From the NCBI RefSeq assembly GCF_003992665.1, contig NZ_RZMX01000008.1, positions 1 to 64,000 of the forward strand: 64,000 nucleotides of DNA, written 5' to 3'. The notes below the pieces were generated by a model, which was given only the letters and a program-made list of their open reading frames with translations, searched no databases and was not told the DNA's origin. A program made the translations under genes and the position numbers. This DNA comes from Pelagibacterium montanilacus (GTDB taxonomy: Bacteria; Pseudomonadota; Alphaproteobacteria; Rhizobiales; Devosiaceae). Shown in pieces: positions 52,442 through 62,255 of the stretch (the stretch's first letter is position 1; each line of letters starts with the position of its first letter).

Positions 52442-53785
52442 TCAGGTCTCGCCGTCCTCGCTCCACCGATCGATACGCTGGCGCAAGGCCTCCTGACCCG
52501 CCGCGTCCAGCGGGAACGTCCACATCAGCGCGATGGCTCCGAGCTTGAGGACAATAGGCAACCATGCGTAGAGCCCGGCAAGAATGACAGCCGGTCGGGC
52601 GTCGGGCGCCCCGGCCCCCGGCACGAACCCCACGGCATCGAGGATCGGCAGGACGAGGCCCACGCCCAGCGCGAGGGACAGCTTGGTAGCGAGACTCCAC
52701 GCGGCGAAATAGAGGCCCGAGCGTTGCTCGCCGCTGCGATCGGTGTCCACGTCGATGACGTCAGCCTGCATCGATCCGGGCAAGGTCAGATCAAAGCCCA
52801 GCAGCACGCCGGTGCCCACGCAAACGGCGGCGAAGGCCACGACGTTGCCCGGAGCGATGAAGGGCACCACGGCGAAGACGAGGCACGCGGCAGCCATGGC
52901 CACGCACCAGGCCCGATGCTTGCCGAACCGTGCGGCGGCGGCAATGGCGAGAGGAATGCCCGCGACACCGCACAGGAAATAGAGCAGCAGCAGCGGCCCG
53001 CGCAGCTCGGGCGCGCCCAGCCGGTCCGAGACGAAATAGAGAAACAGAGTGGCCGGAATGCCGTTGGCGAGGCCGTTGACGAAATAGGCGAGGATGAGCC
53101 TGACGAACGGCTTGTTGCCCGCCATGATCGCCAGCCCGGCGCCCAGCGTGACGCGGGTCCGCGATACCGGGCGCGGTTCGGGCACGACACGGAAGGCCAG
53201 TGCACCGAGGCTCAGAAGGGCCACCGCCACGGCTGCGCCCAGCACGGTGAGCCCCTGAGCCTCACTGCCCGATAGCGCCCCGACCCCAAGGGGGATGGCG
53301 ATGGCCAGCACGGTTCCCAGCACCGTGAACCCCTCGCGCACGCCGACCACCCTGTTTCTCCGCGCATAGGCGGTTTCGAGCTCGGCGCCCCAGGCGGTGA
53401 AGGGAATGCCGGTCAGGGTGTAGCCCGTCGTGACCACGAGCCCCCAGATGACCAGATAGGCAATGCCGGCATCGGGCGGCGGATTGAACAGCATGAAGGC
53501 GCCGAGCGCGGTGACGGGAAGCGAGAGCGCAAAGAGGCTTCGGCGACGCCCGGCGGGCAGCGTGATCCGGTCGGCCAGCCAGCCGACCAGCGGATCGGTG
53601 AAGCCGTCGGCGATGCGGATCCAGAGCAGCGCAGCTCCAACCGCCGCGAGCGAGAGCCCGAGGGTTTCCGAATAGAAGGTGGGCACGATGACATAAAGCG
53701 GAAGAGCCAGCGCGGCCATCGGCAGCGCCGGCGCGCCATAGGCCGCCAGCACTTTCCAATCGATTGCCTTGCCATCTCCCGCCAT
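52442..53785 (-). CDS. MFS transporter, GPH/melibiose-type
   Basis: A 447-residue protein with about twelve membrane helices. Visible family marks are IADGFTDPLVGWLADRITLP (residues about 57-76, the MFS_2 signature) and WGAELETAYARRNRVVGVRE in the cytosolic loop. The family moves sugars or other organic solutes with cations. The substrate is unknown. It lies just upstream of a secreted protein gene, same strand. Confidence 0.88.
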   Translation of the reverse strand: MAGDGKAIDWKVLAAYGAPALPMAALALPLYVIVPTFYSETLGLSLAAVGAALLWIRIADGFTDPLVGWLADRITLPAGRRRSLFALSLPVTALGAFMLFNPPPDAGIAYLVIWGLVVTTGYTLTGIPFTAWGAELETAYARRNRVVGVREGFTVLGTVLAIAIPLGVGALSGSEAQGLTVLGAAVAVALLSLGALAFRVVPEPRPVSRTRVTLGAGLAIMAGNKPFVRLILAYFVNGLANGIPATLFLYFVSDRLGAPELRGPLLLLYFLCGVAGIPLAIAAAARFGKHRAWCVAMAAACLVFAVVPFIAPGNVVAFAAVCVGTGVLLGFDLTLPGSMQADVIDVDTDRSGEQRSGLYFAAWSLATKLSLALGVGLVLPILDAVGFVPGAGAPDARPAVILAGLYAWLPIVLKLGAIALMWTFPLDAAGQEALRQRIDRWSEDGET

Positions 53786-53818
53786 GAAGCGCTTACGCGC
53801 GGGAGGGTCTTGCGGTTC

Positions 53819-54562
53819 TCAACTGCCGAGGGCTGCGTTGTAGCGGCGGACGGCCTCGGGAAAGCCCATGAGCAGCGCATCGGCGGTGATGCCATGGCCG
53901 ATCGACACCTCGTCGACCCCGGCAACGCGGGCGATGAAGGCGGGAAGGTTCGAGACCGTCAGGTCGTGGCCGGCATTGATGCCGAGGCCTGCGGCCCGCG
54001 CTGCGTCGGCGGTTTCCGCCATAAGCGCAAGCTGGTGCGCGGCGCCAGCGGAATCGGCATAACAGGCGCCATAGGGGCCGGTATAGAGCTCGATCCGGTC
54101 GGCGCCCGTCTTCTGCGCCCTCGCGATGCCCTCGACACCCGCATCGGGATCGCAAAAGAGCGAGACCCGCGCGCCCGCGCCCTTGAGCCGGGCCGTGACG
54201 GCCGAGAGGAAATCGGAATGGGCAGCGAAATCCCAGCCATGGTCGGACGTCGACTGCGACGGATCGTCGGGCACCAGCGTCGCCTGATGGGGGCGGACCG
54301 TTTCGACGAGCTCGAGGAACTGATCGGTCGGATAGCCCTCGATGTTGAATTCGATGCCGGGGTGATCGGCGGCGAGCAGGGCTGAGAGATCGAAGACGTC
54401 GGTGCGCCGGATATGGCGCTCGTCGGGGCGCGGATGGACCGTGATGCCAGCGGCTCCGGCCTCGATGACCAGTTTCGCAATGCCGGTCACGCTCGGCCAG
54501 GGCAGATCCCGGCGATTGCGAAGCTGCGCGACTGCATTGAGGTTGACAGATAGTCTGGTCAT
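53819..54562 (-). CDS. pdxJ: Pyridoxine 5'-phosphate synthase
   Basis: A 247-residue TIM barrel. Motifs are [64 protein letters not shown] and [19 protein letters not shown] near the end. It condenses 1-deoxyxylulose 5-phosphate with 3-amino-1-hydroxyacetone phosphate in the vitamin B6 pathway. It is not next to pdxA or acpS here. Confidence 0.96.
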   Translation of the reverse strand: MTRLSVNLNAVAQLRNRRDLPWPSVTGIAKLVIEAGAAGITVHPRPDERHIRRTDVFDLSALLAADHPGIEFNIEGYPTDQFLELVETVRPHQATLVPDDPSQSTSDHGWDFAAHSDFLSAVTARLKGAGARVSLFCDPDAGVEGIARAQKTGADRIELYTGPYGACYADSAGAAHQLALMAETADAARAAGLGINAGHDLTVSNLPAFIARVAGVDEVSIGHGITADALLMGFPEAVRRYNAALGS

Positions 54563-54617
54563 GTGAGGTCCCCGTTCGGCGGCCCTGCTCTAGCGCAATT
54601 TGCGTCGCGCTAGAACC

Positions 54618-55514
54618 CTACTTTGTTTCCATGGCGGCACGGATGCGCGCGGCACGGCGGGTGCGCATGACGAGCACCGCGCCGCTCCCGGCCACCAGCA
54701 CAATGCCGATGATCGCCACCGGTCCGGGGATTTCCCCAAAGATCGACGCACCGAGCACCACCGCCCAGAGCGAGCCGGTGAAAAAGAACGGCGCCACGAC
54801 ATTGGTCGCCGCGATCCGATAGGTGAGGTAGATGAAGAGCTGGCCGAACATCAGGAAAAACCCCGACCCCGCGAGAAAGGCCAGCGACCGGCCGGTAGGC
54901 GTCGTCCACTCCTCGAAGATCAGCGAGACGAGCCCGGCGGCCAGCATGACCATGAGCAATGCGCCATAGGTGACGACCGGCCCGGGCATCTCTGCGGGAA
55001 GCTTGCGGGCGGCCAGATCGCGGCCCGCCATGCCGATGGCGGCAAATACCCCCAGGATCGCGAAGGGCGAGAAGGCCTCGCCGGTGGGCTGGGCGACGAG
55101 AAGCGCGCCGAAAAAGGCGGCGAGGATCAGCCCGATCTGCACCCTTCCGAGCGCCTCGCGGAAGATCACCGCCGCACCGATCAGCACGAAGACCGGCGAG
55201 AGCTGGCCGATCGCCGTGATATCGGCAATCGGCATGCGGGTGAGGGCCGAAAGAAAGCAGAAGACGGTGAGGATCTCGAACCCGTTGCGCAGCAGTGCCC
55301 AGCGGTCGATGACCATGGGGAGCCTGGCCAGCGTGCGGGTATAGACCAGCAGCGGCAGGCACCAGACCATGGCCATAACCCCGCGCATCGCGATGGCCTG
55401 GAAGACCGGCAGGCCTTGCGAGCCGAGCTTGAACAGGGAATCGTTGACCACGAAGGCCCCCGAGGCCGCCACCATCAGGATGATGCCGCGTAGATTGGAC
55501 GAGATCGGTGCCAA
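54618..55514 (-). CDS. EamA-family (DMT) permease
   Basis: A 298-residue transporter with ten membrane helices in two EamA halves (GIILMVAASGAFVVNDSLF; IADITAIGQLSPVFVLIGAA; YGALLMVMLAAGLVSLIF; VVAPFFFTGSLWAVVLGASI). The first codon is TTG, 3 bases after the ilvN stop, so it is likely part of the ilvBN operon. The substrate is not known; an amino-acid or related exporter would fit the context but is only a guess. Confidence 0.85.
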   Translation of the reverse strand: MAPISSNLRGIILMVAASGAFVVNDSLFKLGSQGLPVFQAIAMRGVMAMVWCLPLLVYTRTLARLPMVIDRWALLRNGFEILTVFCFLSALTRMPIADITAIGQLSPVFVLIGAAVIFREALGRVQIGLILAAFFGALLVAQPTGEAFSPFAILGVFAAIGMAGRDLAARKLPAEMPGPVVTYGALLMVMLAAGLVSLIFEEWTTPTGRSLAFLAGSGFFLMFGQLFIYLTYRIAATNVVAPFFFTGSLWAVVLGASIFGEIPGPVAIIGIVLVAGSGAVLVMRTRRAARIRAAMETK

Positions 55515-55517
55515 GGG

Positions 55518-56078
55518 CTACATGCCCTCGGCGCCGCGCGCGATGGCTGCGAGCCCGGTGCGCACCACCTCGACCAGCCCGAGCGGGGCCATCAGCGCGA
55601 TGAACTGCTCCACCTTGGCGGTTTTGCCGGTGACCTCGAAGACGAAGCTCTCGGTGGTGGCGTCGATCACCTGGGCGCGGAAGGCATCGGCCAGGCGCAG
55701 CGCCTCCACGCGGTTGTCGCCCGCGCCCGCGACCTTGACCAGAGCCAGCTCACGCTCGATGGCGTTGCCCTCCTCGGTGAGGTCGTGGACCTTGTGGACG
55801 GGCACCAGACGTTCGAGCTGGAGCTTGATCTGGGACAGCACCTTGGGGGTGGCGACCGTCACCACCGTGATGCGCGAGCGGTGCTTGTCGTGCTCGGTTT
55901 CGCTGACCGTCAGCGAGTCGATATTGAACCCGCGGGCCGAGAACAGGCCCACGACACGGGCGAGGACGCCCGGCTCGTTGTCCACGAGCACGGTCAGGGT
56001 GTGGCGCTCGGGGACCTGGGTCTGGGCGGTGAGAAAATAGGCCGAACCGGTCGGCAGGAGATTTGCGTTCATGGTCAT
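55518..56078 (-). CDS. ilvN: Acetolactate synthase small subunit
   Basis: A 186-residue regulatory subunit. The ACT domain has HTLTVLVDNEPGVLARVVGL, FSARGFNIDSLTVSETEHD and RITVVTVATPKVLSQIKLQL. The C-terminal domain holds DATTESFVFEVTGKTAKVEQ. It binds valine for feedback control. Some annotations call it ilvH. It is 17 bases after ilvB. Confidence 0.96.
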   Translation of the reverse strand: MTMNANLLPTGSAYFLTAQTQVPERHTLTVLVDNEPGVLARVVGLFSARGFNIDSLTVSETEHDKHRSRITVVTVATPKVLSQIKLQLERLVPVHKVHDLTEEGNAIERELALVKVAGAGDNRVEALRLADAFRAQVIDATTESFVFEVTGKTAKVEQFIALMAPLGLVEVVRTGLAAIARGAEGM

Positions 56079-56095
56079 GGTTCCTCACTGGCCCG

Positions 56096-57856
56096 TCAGA
56101 CGAGCACCTTGCCCTTCTCATCGATGATCGAGCCCAGATTGGCGGTGTCGGGCAGGATCATTTCATTGTGCGGCTTGCCCGACGGGATCATGGGGAAGCA
56201 GTTTTCTTCCTTGGACACGACGCAGTCGAAGATCACCGGCTTTTTCACGTCGATCATCTCTGCGATCTTGTCGTCGAGCTCGGCGGGGTCCTCGCAGCGG
56301 ATGCCGTGGCCGCCGAAGGCTTCGGCGAGCTTGACGAAATCGGGCAGCGCATCGGAATAGGAGTTCGAGTAACGGCCCCCGTGCAGGAGCTCCTGCCACT
56401 GGCGCACCATCCCCATGTATTCGTTGTTGAGGATGAAGACCTTGATGGGCAGGTTGTACTGGATGGCCGTCGACATCTCCTGCATCGTCATCTGGACGCT
56501 CGCCTCCCCGGCGATGTCGATCACCAGCGCATCGGGATGGGCCACCTGCACGCCGACCGCGGCCGGCAGGCCATAGCCCATAGTCCCCAACCCACCGGAC
56601 GTCATCCAGCGATTGGGCTCGTCGAAGTGGAAATGCTGGGCGGCCCACATCTGGTGCTGTCCGACCTCGGTGGTGATGTACACATCACGCCCCCTGGTCG
56701 CCTGATAGAGCCGCTGGACCGCGTGCTGGGGTTTGATGATGGTGTCGGAATTGGTGAAGCCGAGCGAATTGACCGCCCGCCACTTCTCGATTTCCTTCCA
56801 CCACGGCGCGATCGCCTCGGTGCGCGGCTGGTTGGTCTTTGCCCGCCATATCCGGATCATCTCTTCCATCACGAGGTTCACGTCCCCCACGATCGGGATG
56901 TCCACCATGATGTTCTTGTTGATCGAGGAGGGATCGATATCGACGTGGATCTTGCGGCTGCCGGGCGAGAACGCATCGATGCGGCCGGTGATCCGGTCGT
57001 CGAACCGGGCCCCCAGGCAGATCATCAGATCGCAATCGTGCATGGCCATGTTGGCTTCATAGGTCCCGTGCATGCCCAGCATGCCCAGCCATTGCGGGCC
57101 CGAGGCGGGATAGGCGCCCAGCCCCATGAGCGTGGAGGTGACCGGAAAGCCGGTCAGCTCGGCCAGCTCGCGCAGATTGCGGCTCGCCTCGGCGCCCGAG
57201 TTGATGACGCCACCGCCCGTATAGAACACCGGCCGCTCGGCCTTGAGCATCAGCTCGACCGCCGCGCGAATGGCTTCGAGGTCACCCTCGCGCTGAGGCT
57301 TGTAGGTCGGATGGCTCATCCTGGCCTGCGGCCTGGCATATTTGCCGAGCGCGAACTGGACGTCCTTGGGGATGTCGATGACGACCGGGCCAGGCCGGCC
57401 AGAGGTCGCGATGTGGAAGGCCTCATGCAGGACGCGCGGCAGGTCGTCGACCGATTTGACGAGATAATTGTGCTTGGTGCAGTTCCGGGTGATGCCGACG
57501 GTATCGCATTCCTGAAAGGCGTCCGACCCGATCAGCGGGGTCGGAACCTGGCCGGTGATGCAGACCATGGGGATGGAATCGAGCATCGCGTCGGTCAGCC
57601 CGGTGACGGCATTGGTCGCCCCCGGTCCGGACGTGACCAGCACCACGCCGCACTTGCCGGTCGAGCGCGCATAGCCTTCTGCCATGTGCGTGGCGCCCTG
57701 CTCGTGCCGCACGAGAATGTGCTGCAGCTTGTCCTGCTGGAAGATCGCATCATAGATGGGCAACACCGCGCCACCCGGATATCCGAAGATGTGCTCGACG
57801 CCTTGGTCGACGAGCGCCTGAACAACCATCTCCGCGCCGGTCATCTGCTCGGCCAT
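56096..57856 (-). CDS. ilvB: Acetolactate synthase large subunit
   Basis: ATG at 57856 after GGGAGGCTGTG; a GTG one codon upstream is also in frame. The 586-residue ThDP enzyme has VEHIFGYPGGAVLPIYDAIF with RHEQGATHMAEGYARSTGK (catalytic Glu), GPGATNAVTGLTDAMLDSIP, and the ThDP motif around LVIDIAGEASVQMTMQEMST with NNEYMGMVRQWQ. It makes acetolactate and acetohydroxybutyrate. A leader with an attenuator precedes it. Also called ilvI. Confidence 0.97.
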   Translation of the reverse strand: MAEQMTGAEMVVQALVDQGVEHIFGYPGGAVLPIYDAIFQQDKLQHILVRHEQGATHMAEGYARSTGKCGVVLVTSGPGATNAVTGLTDAMLDSIPMVCITGQVPTPLIGSDAFQECDTVGITRNCTKHNYLVKSVDDLPRVLHEAFHIATSGRPGPVVIDIPKDVQFALGKYARPQARMSHPTYKPQREGDLEAIRAAVELMLKAERPVFYTGGGVINSGAEASRNLRELAELTGFPVTSTLMGLGAYPASGPQWLGMLGMHGTYEANMAMHDCDLMICLGARFDDRITGRIDAFSPGSRKIHVDIDPSSINKNIMVDIPIVGDVNLVMEEMIRIWRAKTNQPRTEAIAPWWKEIEKWRAVNSLGFTNSDTIIKPQHAVQRLYQATRGRDVYITTEVGQHQMWAAQHFHFDEPNRWMTSGGLGTMGYGLPAAVGVQVAHPDALVIDIAGEASVQMTMQEMSTAIQYNLPIKVFILNNEYMGMVRQWQELLHGGRYSNSYSDALPDFVKLAEAFGGHGIRCEDPAELDDKIAEMIDVKKPVIFDCVVSKEENCFPMIPSGKPHNEMILPDTANLGSIIDEKGKVLV

Positions 57857-57904
57857 CACAGCCTCCCTTTAATTCGCCCCTGCCACCGCAGCGGGCCGGA
57901 CATT

Positions 57905-58015
57905 AAAAAAGGCCCCGTTCGGGACCTGACTTGCGCACCGCAATTGCCACGAGAGCCCTGGCTCTCATGTTGCGATGCGCACACCTACTACTACAAGAAT
58001 TTCTGCAATCCGCAT
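57905..58015 (-). promoter_or_regulatory. ilvBN transcription attenuator
   Basis: In minus-strand order: leader peptide (58015-57965), a 7-bp GAGAGCC/GGCTCTC hairpin (57966-57951) that overlaps its stop codon, then GGTCCC GAAC GGGGCC (57926-57911) followed by six T (57910-57905). This is the layout of amino-acid attenuators: a pause hairpin, leader translation and an intrinsic terminator ahead of ilvB. Starvation for Ile, Leu or Val would stall ribosomes and favour read-through. Confidence 0.85.
57965..58015 (-). CDS. ilvBN leader peptide
   Basis: ATG to TGA gives a 16-residue peptide, MRIAEILVVVGVRIAT. Eight of 16 residues are branched-chain: three Ile, one Leu and four Val, including three Val in a row. 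GGAGCGG lies upstream as a ribosome site. It is followed at once by the attenuator hairpins, so it is a control peptide rather than a functional product. Confidence 0.85.
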   Translation of the reverse strand: MRIAEILVVVGVRIAT

Positions 58016-58099
58016 GGCGGAGCCGCTCCGATCTAGAGTTCGCCGATATTGGTAGGCACCCGCCCCCGGACGGTCAAGCCTAAAATGCACCGGAAAGCA

Positions 58100-58129
58100 A
58101 AAAGCCCGTACCTTGCGGTACGGGCCTTT
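58100..58129 (-). terminator. Intrinsic terminator after lipoprotein gene
   Basis: On the minus strand GCCCGTACC GCAA GGTACGGGC is a perfect 9-bp stem (58125-58104), followed by TTTTT (58103-58099). It lies about 28 bases after the stop of the lipoprotein gene and before the ilvB leader. Confidence 0.88.
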
Positions 58130-58152
58130 CACAGAGCATCCGCTCTCTCCGA

Positions 58153-58428
58153 TTACCCGGCGGGGCAATCATCGATGAACAGCTGACCGCTCGAGTCGCG
58201 GTAGTAGCAGCGGTCGGGCTGACCGGCCACCTGGCCGACGAGCGCGCCGGCGACGCCACCCACTGCGGCACCGACAGCAGCGCCGGCAACCGAATTGGTG
58301 GTCACGCCACCGATGACGGCACCAGTGCCTGCGCCGATCGCTGCACCCTGCTGGGTGGGCGAGCACGCTGCGATCGCCATAAGGGCGGTCATTGCAACAC
58401 CTGCAACTGAAATCTTCTTAATAACCAT
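58153..58428 (-). CDS. Glycine-zipper lipoprotein
   Basis: A 91-residue protein after GGAGGCTATCAAA. It has a lipoprotein signal (AMTALMAIAAC, Cys22). The mature part is a glycine zipper of the 17-kDa/YMGG type (GAAIGAGTGAVIGGVTT, AGAAVGAAVGGVAGALVG) and ends CYYRDSSGQLFIDDC, where two Cys could pair. It is an outer-membrane lipoprotein of unknown detailed role. Confidence 0.85.
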   Translation of the reverse strand: MVIKKISVAGVAMTALMAIAACSPTQQGAAIGAGTGAVIGGVTTNSVAGAAVGAAVGGVAGALVGQVAGQPDRCYYRDSSGQLFIDDCPAG

Positions 58429-58733
58429 TTTGATAGCCTCCGTGCGACTGACTTATAATTCCCTGCCCCAGTAATGCGGTTGATCCGCTTTGGTTCCCAC
58501 CGGGAGGGGATTGGCTCACATCTTTTTGCCCGTAGGGCCAAGATGGTCGCCCCCGCGCCGCCAACTTGCGGGATTTCCTGACAAATCTCAAGCCTCATTC
58601 ACTTCGCGGGGCTGGCGGCCCACCTGCGAGATTGAAAGCTGGGTGGAAAGTCCTGACAAACGGGTGTCCAGCGTGTAACCAGATCGGCCCGCCCTTCTGG
58701 TGGCGGACAGTCTCGCATCCGGGAAAGCCAAAG
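58429..58733. other. Intergenic region before the MATE gene
   Basis: About 305 bases between divergent genes. It should hold promoters of both. TATAAG on the minus strand (near 58453-58458) is a possible -10 for the lipoprotein. Short partial repeats such as TCCTGACAAA occur twice (near 58576 and 58652). I see no gene or known riboswitch that I can support. Confidence 0.4.
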
Positions 58734-60143
58734 ATGACAGTGCCAGCAGTGAACCAGCCCGCGCGCACATGGCGCGGTGAACTGATCGCCATGTTCGTGC
58801 TGGCCTGGCCCCTCGTTGTGGCCCAACTCGCACAGAACGCTCTTTTCACCACCGACGTCATCATGATGGGGTGGCTGGGCCCCGAGTATCTCGCGGCAGG
58901 CACACTGGCCACTGCCTTCTTCACCCCGTTCCTGCTGCTGGGCGGCGGGATCGCCAGCGCGGTCGCCCCTCTGGCCGCGCAGGCGCTGGGGGGCCGCAAG
59001 ATCCGCAACGTGCGCCGCACCGTACGGCAGGGCTTCTGGGCCTGCATCATCGTCACCGCGGTGCTGACCCCGCTGATCTGGCAGATTGGCCCGATCTACC
59101 GGGCGCTGGGCCAGCAGCCCGAACTGGTGGAGCTGGCCGAGATCTACATGCACATCGCAGTGCTCGTCCTGCTGCCGGCACTCGGACAGTTCGCGCTGCG
59201 CTCGTTTCTCTCGGCGGTAGGCTCCACACAGGTCATCCTGCTCGTGACCCTGGCCGGCGTGCTGTTGAACGCGGCGCTCAACTACGCCCTGATGTTCGGC
59301 AATTTCGGTTTCCCCCGGCTCGAGCTGCGTGGCGCGGCGATCACCACGGTGATCGCCAACCTCTTCATGTTCATGGGGTTGCTCGTCTATACGTTGACCC
59401 ACCGCCGCCACAAGCGCTTCCACATTCTCGTGCGGTTCTGGAAGCCCGACTGGCCGCGGCTTATCGAAATCTTCCGGATCGGCACGCCGATCGGGCTGAC
59501 CATCATGGCCGAGGTGGGGCTGTTCTCGGTCGCGACAGTCTTTATCGGCTGGCTGGGCACCGACGCGGTGGCCGCCCATGCGGTGGCGCTGCAATGCGCC
59601 TCGCTCGCATTCATGGTGCCGCTCGGAATCGGCATGGCCGCAACGGTGCGCGTGGGCATCGCCTATGGGGCCGGCGACGACGACGCGGTGTCCAAGGCGG
59701 GCTGGACCTCGCTGATCGTAGGGACCGGCTTCATGGCGGTCACCGCCCTGCTGTTCATCACCATGCCGGGGATTTTCGTGCGGCTGTTCCTCGATCCCAA
59801 CGATCCCGGCAACGCTGCGGCCCTGACGCTCGCTGCGGTCTATCTGGCCATGGCGGGGATCTTCCAGATCGTGGATGGCGCGCAGGTGGTGGCCGCTCAC
59901 GCCCTGCGCGGCCTCTCGGATACGCGGGTGCCCATGTATATCGCCTTCGTGAGCTATTGGGCGATCGGCATGCCGATCGCGTATGTGGCAGGGTTCGTGC
60001 TCGGTCTCGAGGGCATCGGGGTGTGGCTCGGGCTCGCGGCGGGACTGGCGGTTGCCGCGGTGGTGCTGTCGCTGCGCTTTGCCATGCGCGAGCGGCTGGG
60101 GCTGATGATCCGCCACCAGATCGTCGCGGTGCCCTCTCGATGA
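58734..60143 (+). CDS. MATE-family multidrug efflux transporter
   Basis: ATG at 58734 after GGGAAAGCCAAAG; the longer upstream frame lacks a ribosome site. The 469-residue protein has twelve membrane helices in two related halves. Family marks are FVLAWPLVVAQLAQNALFTT with DVIMMGWLG, then LRSFLSAVGSTQV and LRGLSDTRVPMYIAF in the second half. It is a NorM-type Na+ or H+ coupled exporter of cationic drugs. Substrates here are unknown. Confidence 0.93.
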   Translation: MTVPAVNQPARTWRGELIAMFVLAWPLVVAQLAQNALFTTDVIMMGWLGPEYLAAGTLATAFFTPFLLLGGGIASAVAPLAAQALGGRKIRNVRRTVRQGFWACIIVTAVLTPLIWQIGPIYRALGQQPELVELAEIYMHIAVLVLLPALGQFALRSFLSAVGSTQVILLVTLAGVLLNAALNYALMFGNFGFPRLELRGAAITTVIANLFMFMGLLVYTLTHRRHKRFHILVRFWKPDWPRLIEIFRIGTPIGLTIMAEVGLFSVATVFIGWLGTDAVAAHAVALQCASLAFMVPLGIGMAATVRVGIAYGAGDDDAVSKAGWTSLIVGTGFMAVTALLFITMPGIFVRLFLDPNDPGNAAALTLAAVYLAMAGIFQIVDGAQVVAAHALRGLSDTRVPMYIAFVSYWAIGMPIAYVAGFVLGLEGIGVWLGLAAGLAVAAVVLSLRFAMRERLGLMIRHQIVAVPSR

Positions 60144-60173
60144 AGGCAGCGGGCCCGGACGGGCCCGCCCCGC

Positions 60174-61484
60174 TCAGACCGTGACGGGCAGCGCCGTCAT
60201 CTCGGCATTGCCGAAGATGTCGAGATAGCGCGCGATCTCGGCGGGATCGCCCACGGCCTTGGCCGGATTGTCCGAGAGCTTGACGGCCGGCCGGCCATTG
60301 GCGCTCGAGACCTTGATCACCAGCGAGATGGGCTTGAGGGCCGGATTGACCTGGGGGGAAACCCCGGCGAAATCATTGGTTAGGTTGGTGCCCCAGCCGA
60401 ACGCCATGCGCACCCGACCCTGGAAATGATGATAGGCCGCCTCGATGGCGTCCACATCCAGACCGTCCGAAAAGATCAGCAGCTTCTCGCGCGGATCGCG
60501 TCCACGCTCGCGCCACCACCTCATGATCTTCTCGCCCCCCTCGATAGGCGGCGCGCTGTCTGGCCGGAACCCGGTCCAGTCCGCCACCCAGTCCGGCGCG
60601 TTGTCCAGGAACGATGCCGTGCCGAAAGCGTCGGGCAGGACAATCAGGAGATTGCCGCCATAATGGGCCTGCCAGTCTTTGAGCACCTTGTAGGGCGCGG
60701 CACGCAGCTCGTCCTCGGTTTGCGCGAGAGCGGCAGCGACCATGGGCAACTCATGGGCATTGGTGCCCAGGGCCTCAAGATCGTTGTCCATGGCCAAAAG
60801 GACGTTGGAGGTGCCCGTCAGGGCATCGCCCAGCCCTTCCTTGAGCGCCTCCACGCACCAGCGCTGCCAGAGGAAGCTGTGGCGCCGACGGGTGCCGAAA
60901 TCGGAAATCCGGAGCTCGGGCAGGTTCTTGAGCCGCTCGACCTTTTCCCAGGTCCGTGCCTTGGCCCGCGCATAGAGCACATCGAGCGCGAACCGGCCCA
61001 TGCCGTGCATGGCCGTGCGCGAGCGCAATTCGTTGATGATGGCGAGCGCAGGAATTTCCCACATGGTGGTTTGTGCCCAGCGCCCATGGAAGTGCAGGTC
61101 GAACTGCCCGTCACGCACCGACAGTTCGTATTCGGGGAGCTGGAAATCCTCCAGCCAGGCAATGAAATCGGGCGAGAAAATCTGGCGCGTGCCGTAAAAG
61201 CTGTTGCCCGCCAGCCAGATCATCTCCTTTTTCCCGAACCGGATCTGGCGCGCGTGGTCGAGCTGCTCGCGCAGGGCGTCGATATCGATCTCGTCGGCCA
61301 GCCGGACCGAGCTCGAACGGTTGTAGAGCGAGAAGGTCGCGTCGACGTCCGGATAGAGCCGCCAGATCATCTGGAGCATCAAGAGCTTGTAGAAATCGGT
61401 GTCCAGAAGCGAGCGGACGATCGGATCGAGCTTGAAGGTGTGGTTGTAAACGCGGCGGGCGATATCGGTCTTGGAGGTGCTCAC
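60174..61484 (-). CDS. pncB: Nicotinate phosphoribosyltransferase
   Basis: GTG at 61484 overlaps the pncA stop (GTGA); the upstream open frame is a shadow of pncA. The 436-residue enzyme has [62 protein letters not shown] and [13 protein letters not shown] with [10 protein letters not shown] near the end. It makes NaMN from nicotinate in NAD salvage. It pairs with pncA. Confidence 0.95.
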   Translation of the reverse strand: MSTSKTDIARRVYNHTFKLDPIVRSLLDTDFYKLLMLQMIWRLYPDVDATFSLYNRSSSVRLADEIDIDALREQLDHARQIRFGKKEMIWLAGNSFYGTRQIFSPDFIAWLEDFQLPEYELSVRDGQFDLHFHGRWAQTTMWEIPALAIINELRSRTAMHGMGRFALDVLYARAKARTWEKVERLKNLPELRISDFGTRRRHSFLWQRWCVEALKEGLGDALTGTSNVLLAMDNDLEALGTNAHELPMVAAALAQTEDELRAAPYKVLKDWQAHYGGNLLIVLPDAFGTASFLDNAPDWVADWTGFRPDSAPPIEGGEKIMRWWRERGRDPREKLLIFSDGLDVDAIEAAYHHFQGRVRMAFGWGTNLTNDFAGVSPQVNPALKPISLVIKVSSANGRPAVKLSDNPAKAVGDPAEIARYLDIFGNAEMTALPVTV

Positions 61485-62080
61485 CCTATGTCCACTCCGG
61501 CTTCGCGCATCTGTCCGATCATGGTCTCGAGCGACCCGCCCAGATCTATGCCCCGGCACGCATCGAGATCGACGCCGGCCGAAAAGCCCTGGGCGACGGC
61601 ATCGAGCGCGGAATAGGCAATGCAGAAATCGGTGGCCAGCCCCACAAAGACCAGCTCGGAAATCCCCCGCTCGCGCAGGTATCCGGTGAGCCCGGTCTGG
61701 GTGGCGTGATCATTCTCAAAGAATGCGGAATAGGAATCGATGCCGGGCCTGAAGCCCTTGCGGATGATCAGCTCGGCGCGGGTGGTGTCGAGATCGGGAT
61801 GGAAGGCGGCGCCTTGCGTGCCGATGACGCAATGGTCGGGCCAAAGCGTTTGCTCGCCATAGCTCATGGTCACGGTGTCGAAGGGCGCCTTGCCAGAGTG
61901 AGAGGAGGCAAAGCTGGAATGGCCGGCCGGATGCCAGTCCTGGGTGAGGACCACATGGCTGAACCGATCCATCATGGCGTTGATGGGCACGACGATATCA
62001 TTGCCGCCGTCGACGGCCAGTGCGCCGCCCGGGCAGAAATCGTTCTGGACATCGATGACGATGAGAGCCTTGTCGGCCAT
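61481..62080 (-). CDS. pncA: Nicotinamidase
   Basis: ATG at 62080 after AAGGAGAACCCGCC. The 199-residue enzyme has the isochorismatase-like fold: [19 protein letters not shown] with the catalytic Asp, [16 protein letters not shown] with metal His residues, LIIRKGFRP with the Lys, and [16 protein letters not shown] with the nucleophilic Cys. It turns nicotinamide into nicotinate, feeding the coupled PncB. Confidence 0.95.
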   Translation of the reverse strand: MADKALIVIDVQNDFCPGGALAVDGGNDIVVPINAMMDRFSHVVLTQDWHPAGHSSFASSHSGKAPFDTVTMSYGEQTLWPDHCVIGTQGAAFHPDLDTTRAELIIRKGFRPGIDSYSAFFENDHATQTGLTGYLRERGISELVFVGLATDFCIAYSALDAVAQGFSAGVDLDACRGIDLGGSLETMIGQMREAGVDIG

Positions 62081-62255
62081 GGCGGGTTCTCCTTGCCGCT
62101 GCGCGGGCACCTTCTGAAATCCCGCCCCGGTCCGTCAACATCCAATTGGTTGTGCTTGACCGCGAGATCAACTCAGGCTGAGTGTTGGGTCTGGGACCGA
62201 TCCGGGCGCGCCCTGCCCGATCCTCGTGACGTCATGCCCCCCGAAAGGCTCCTCC

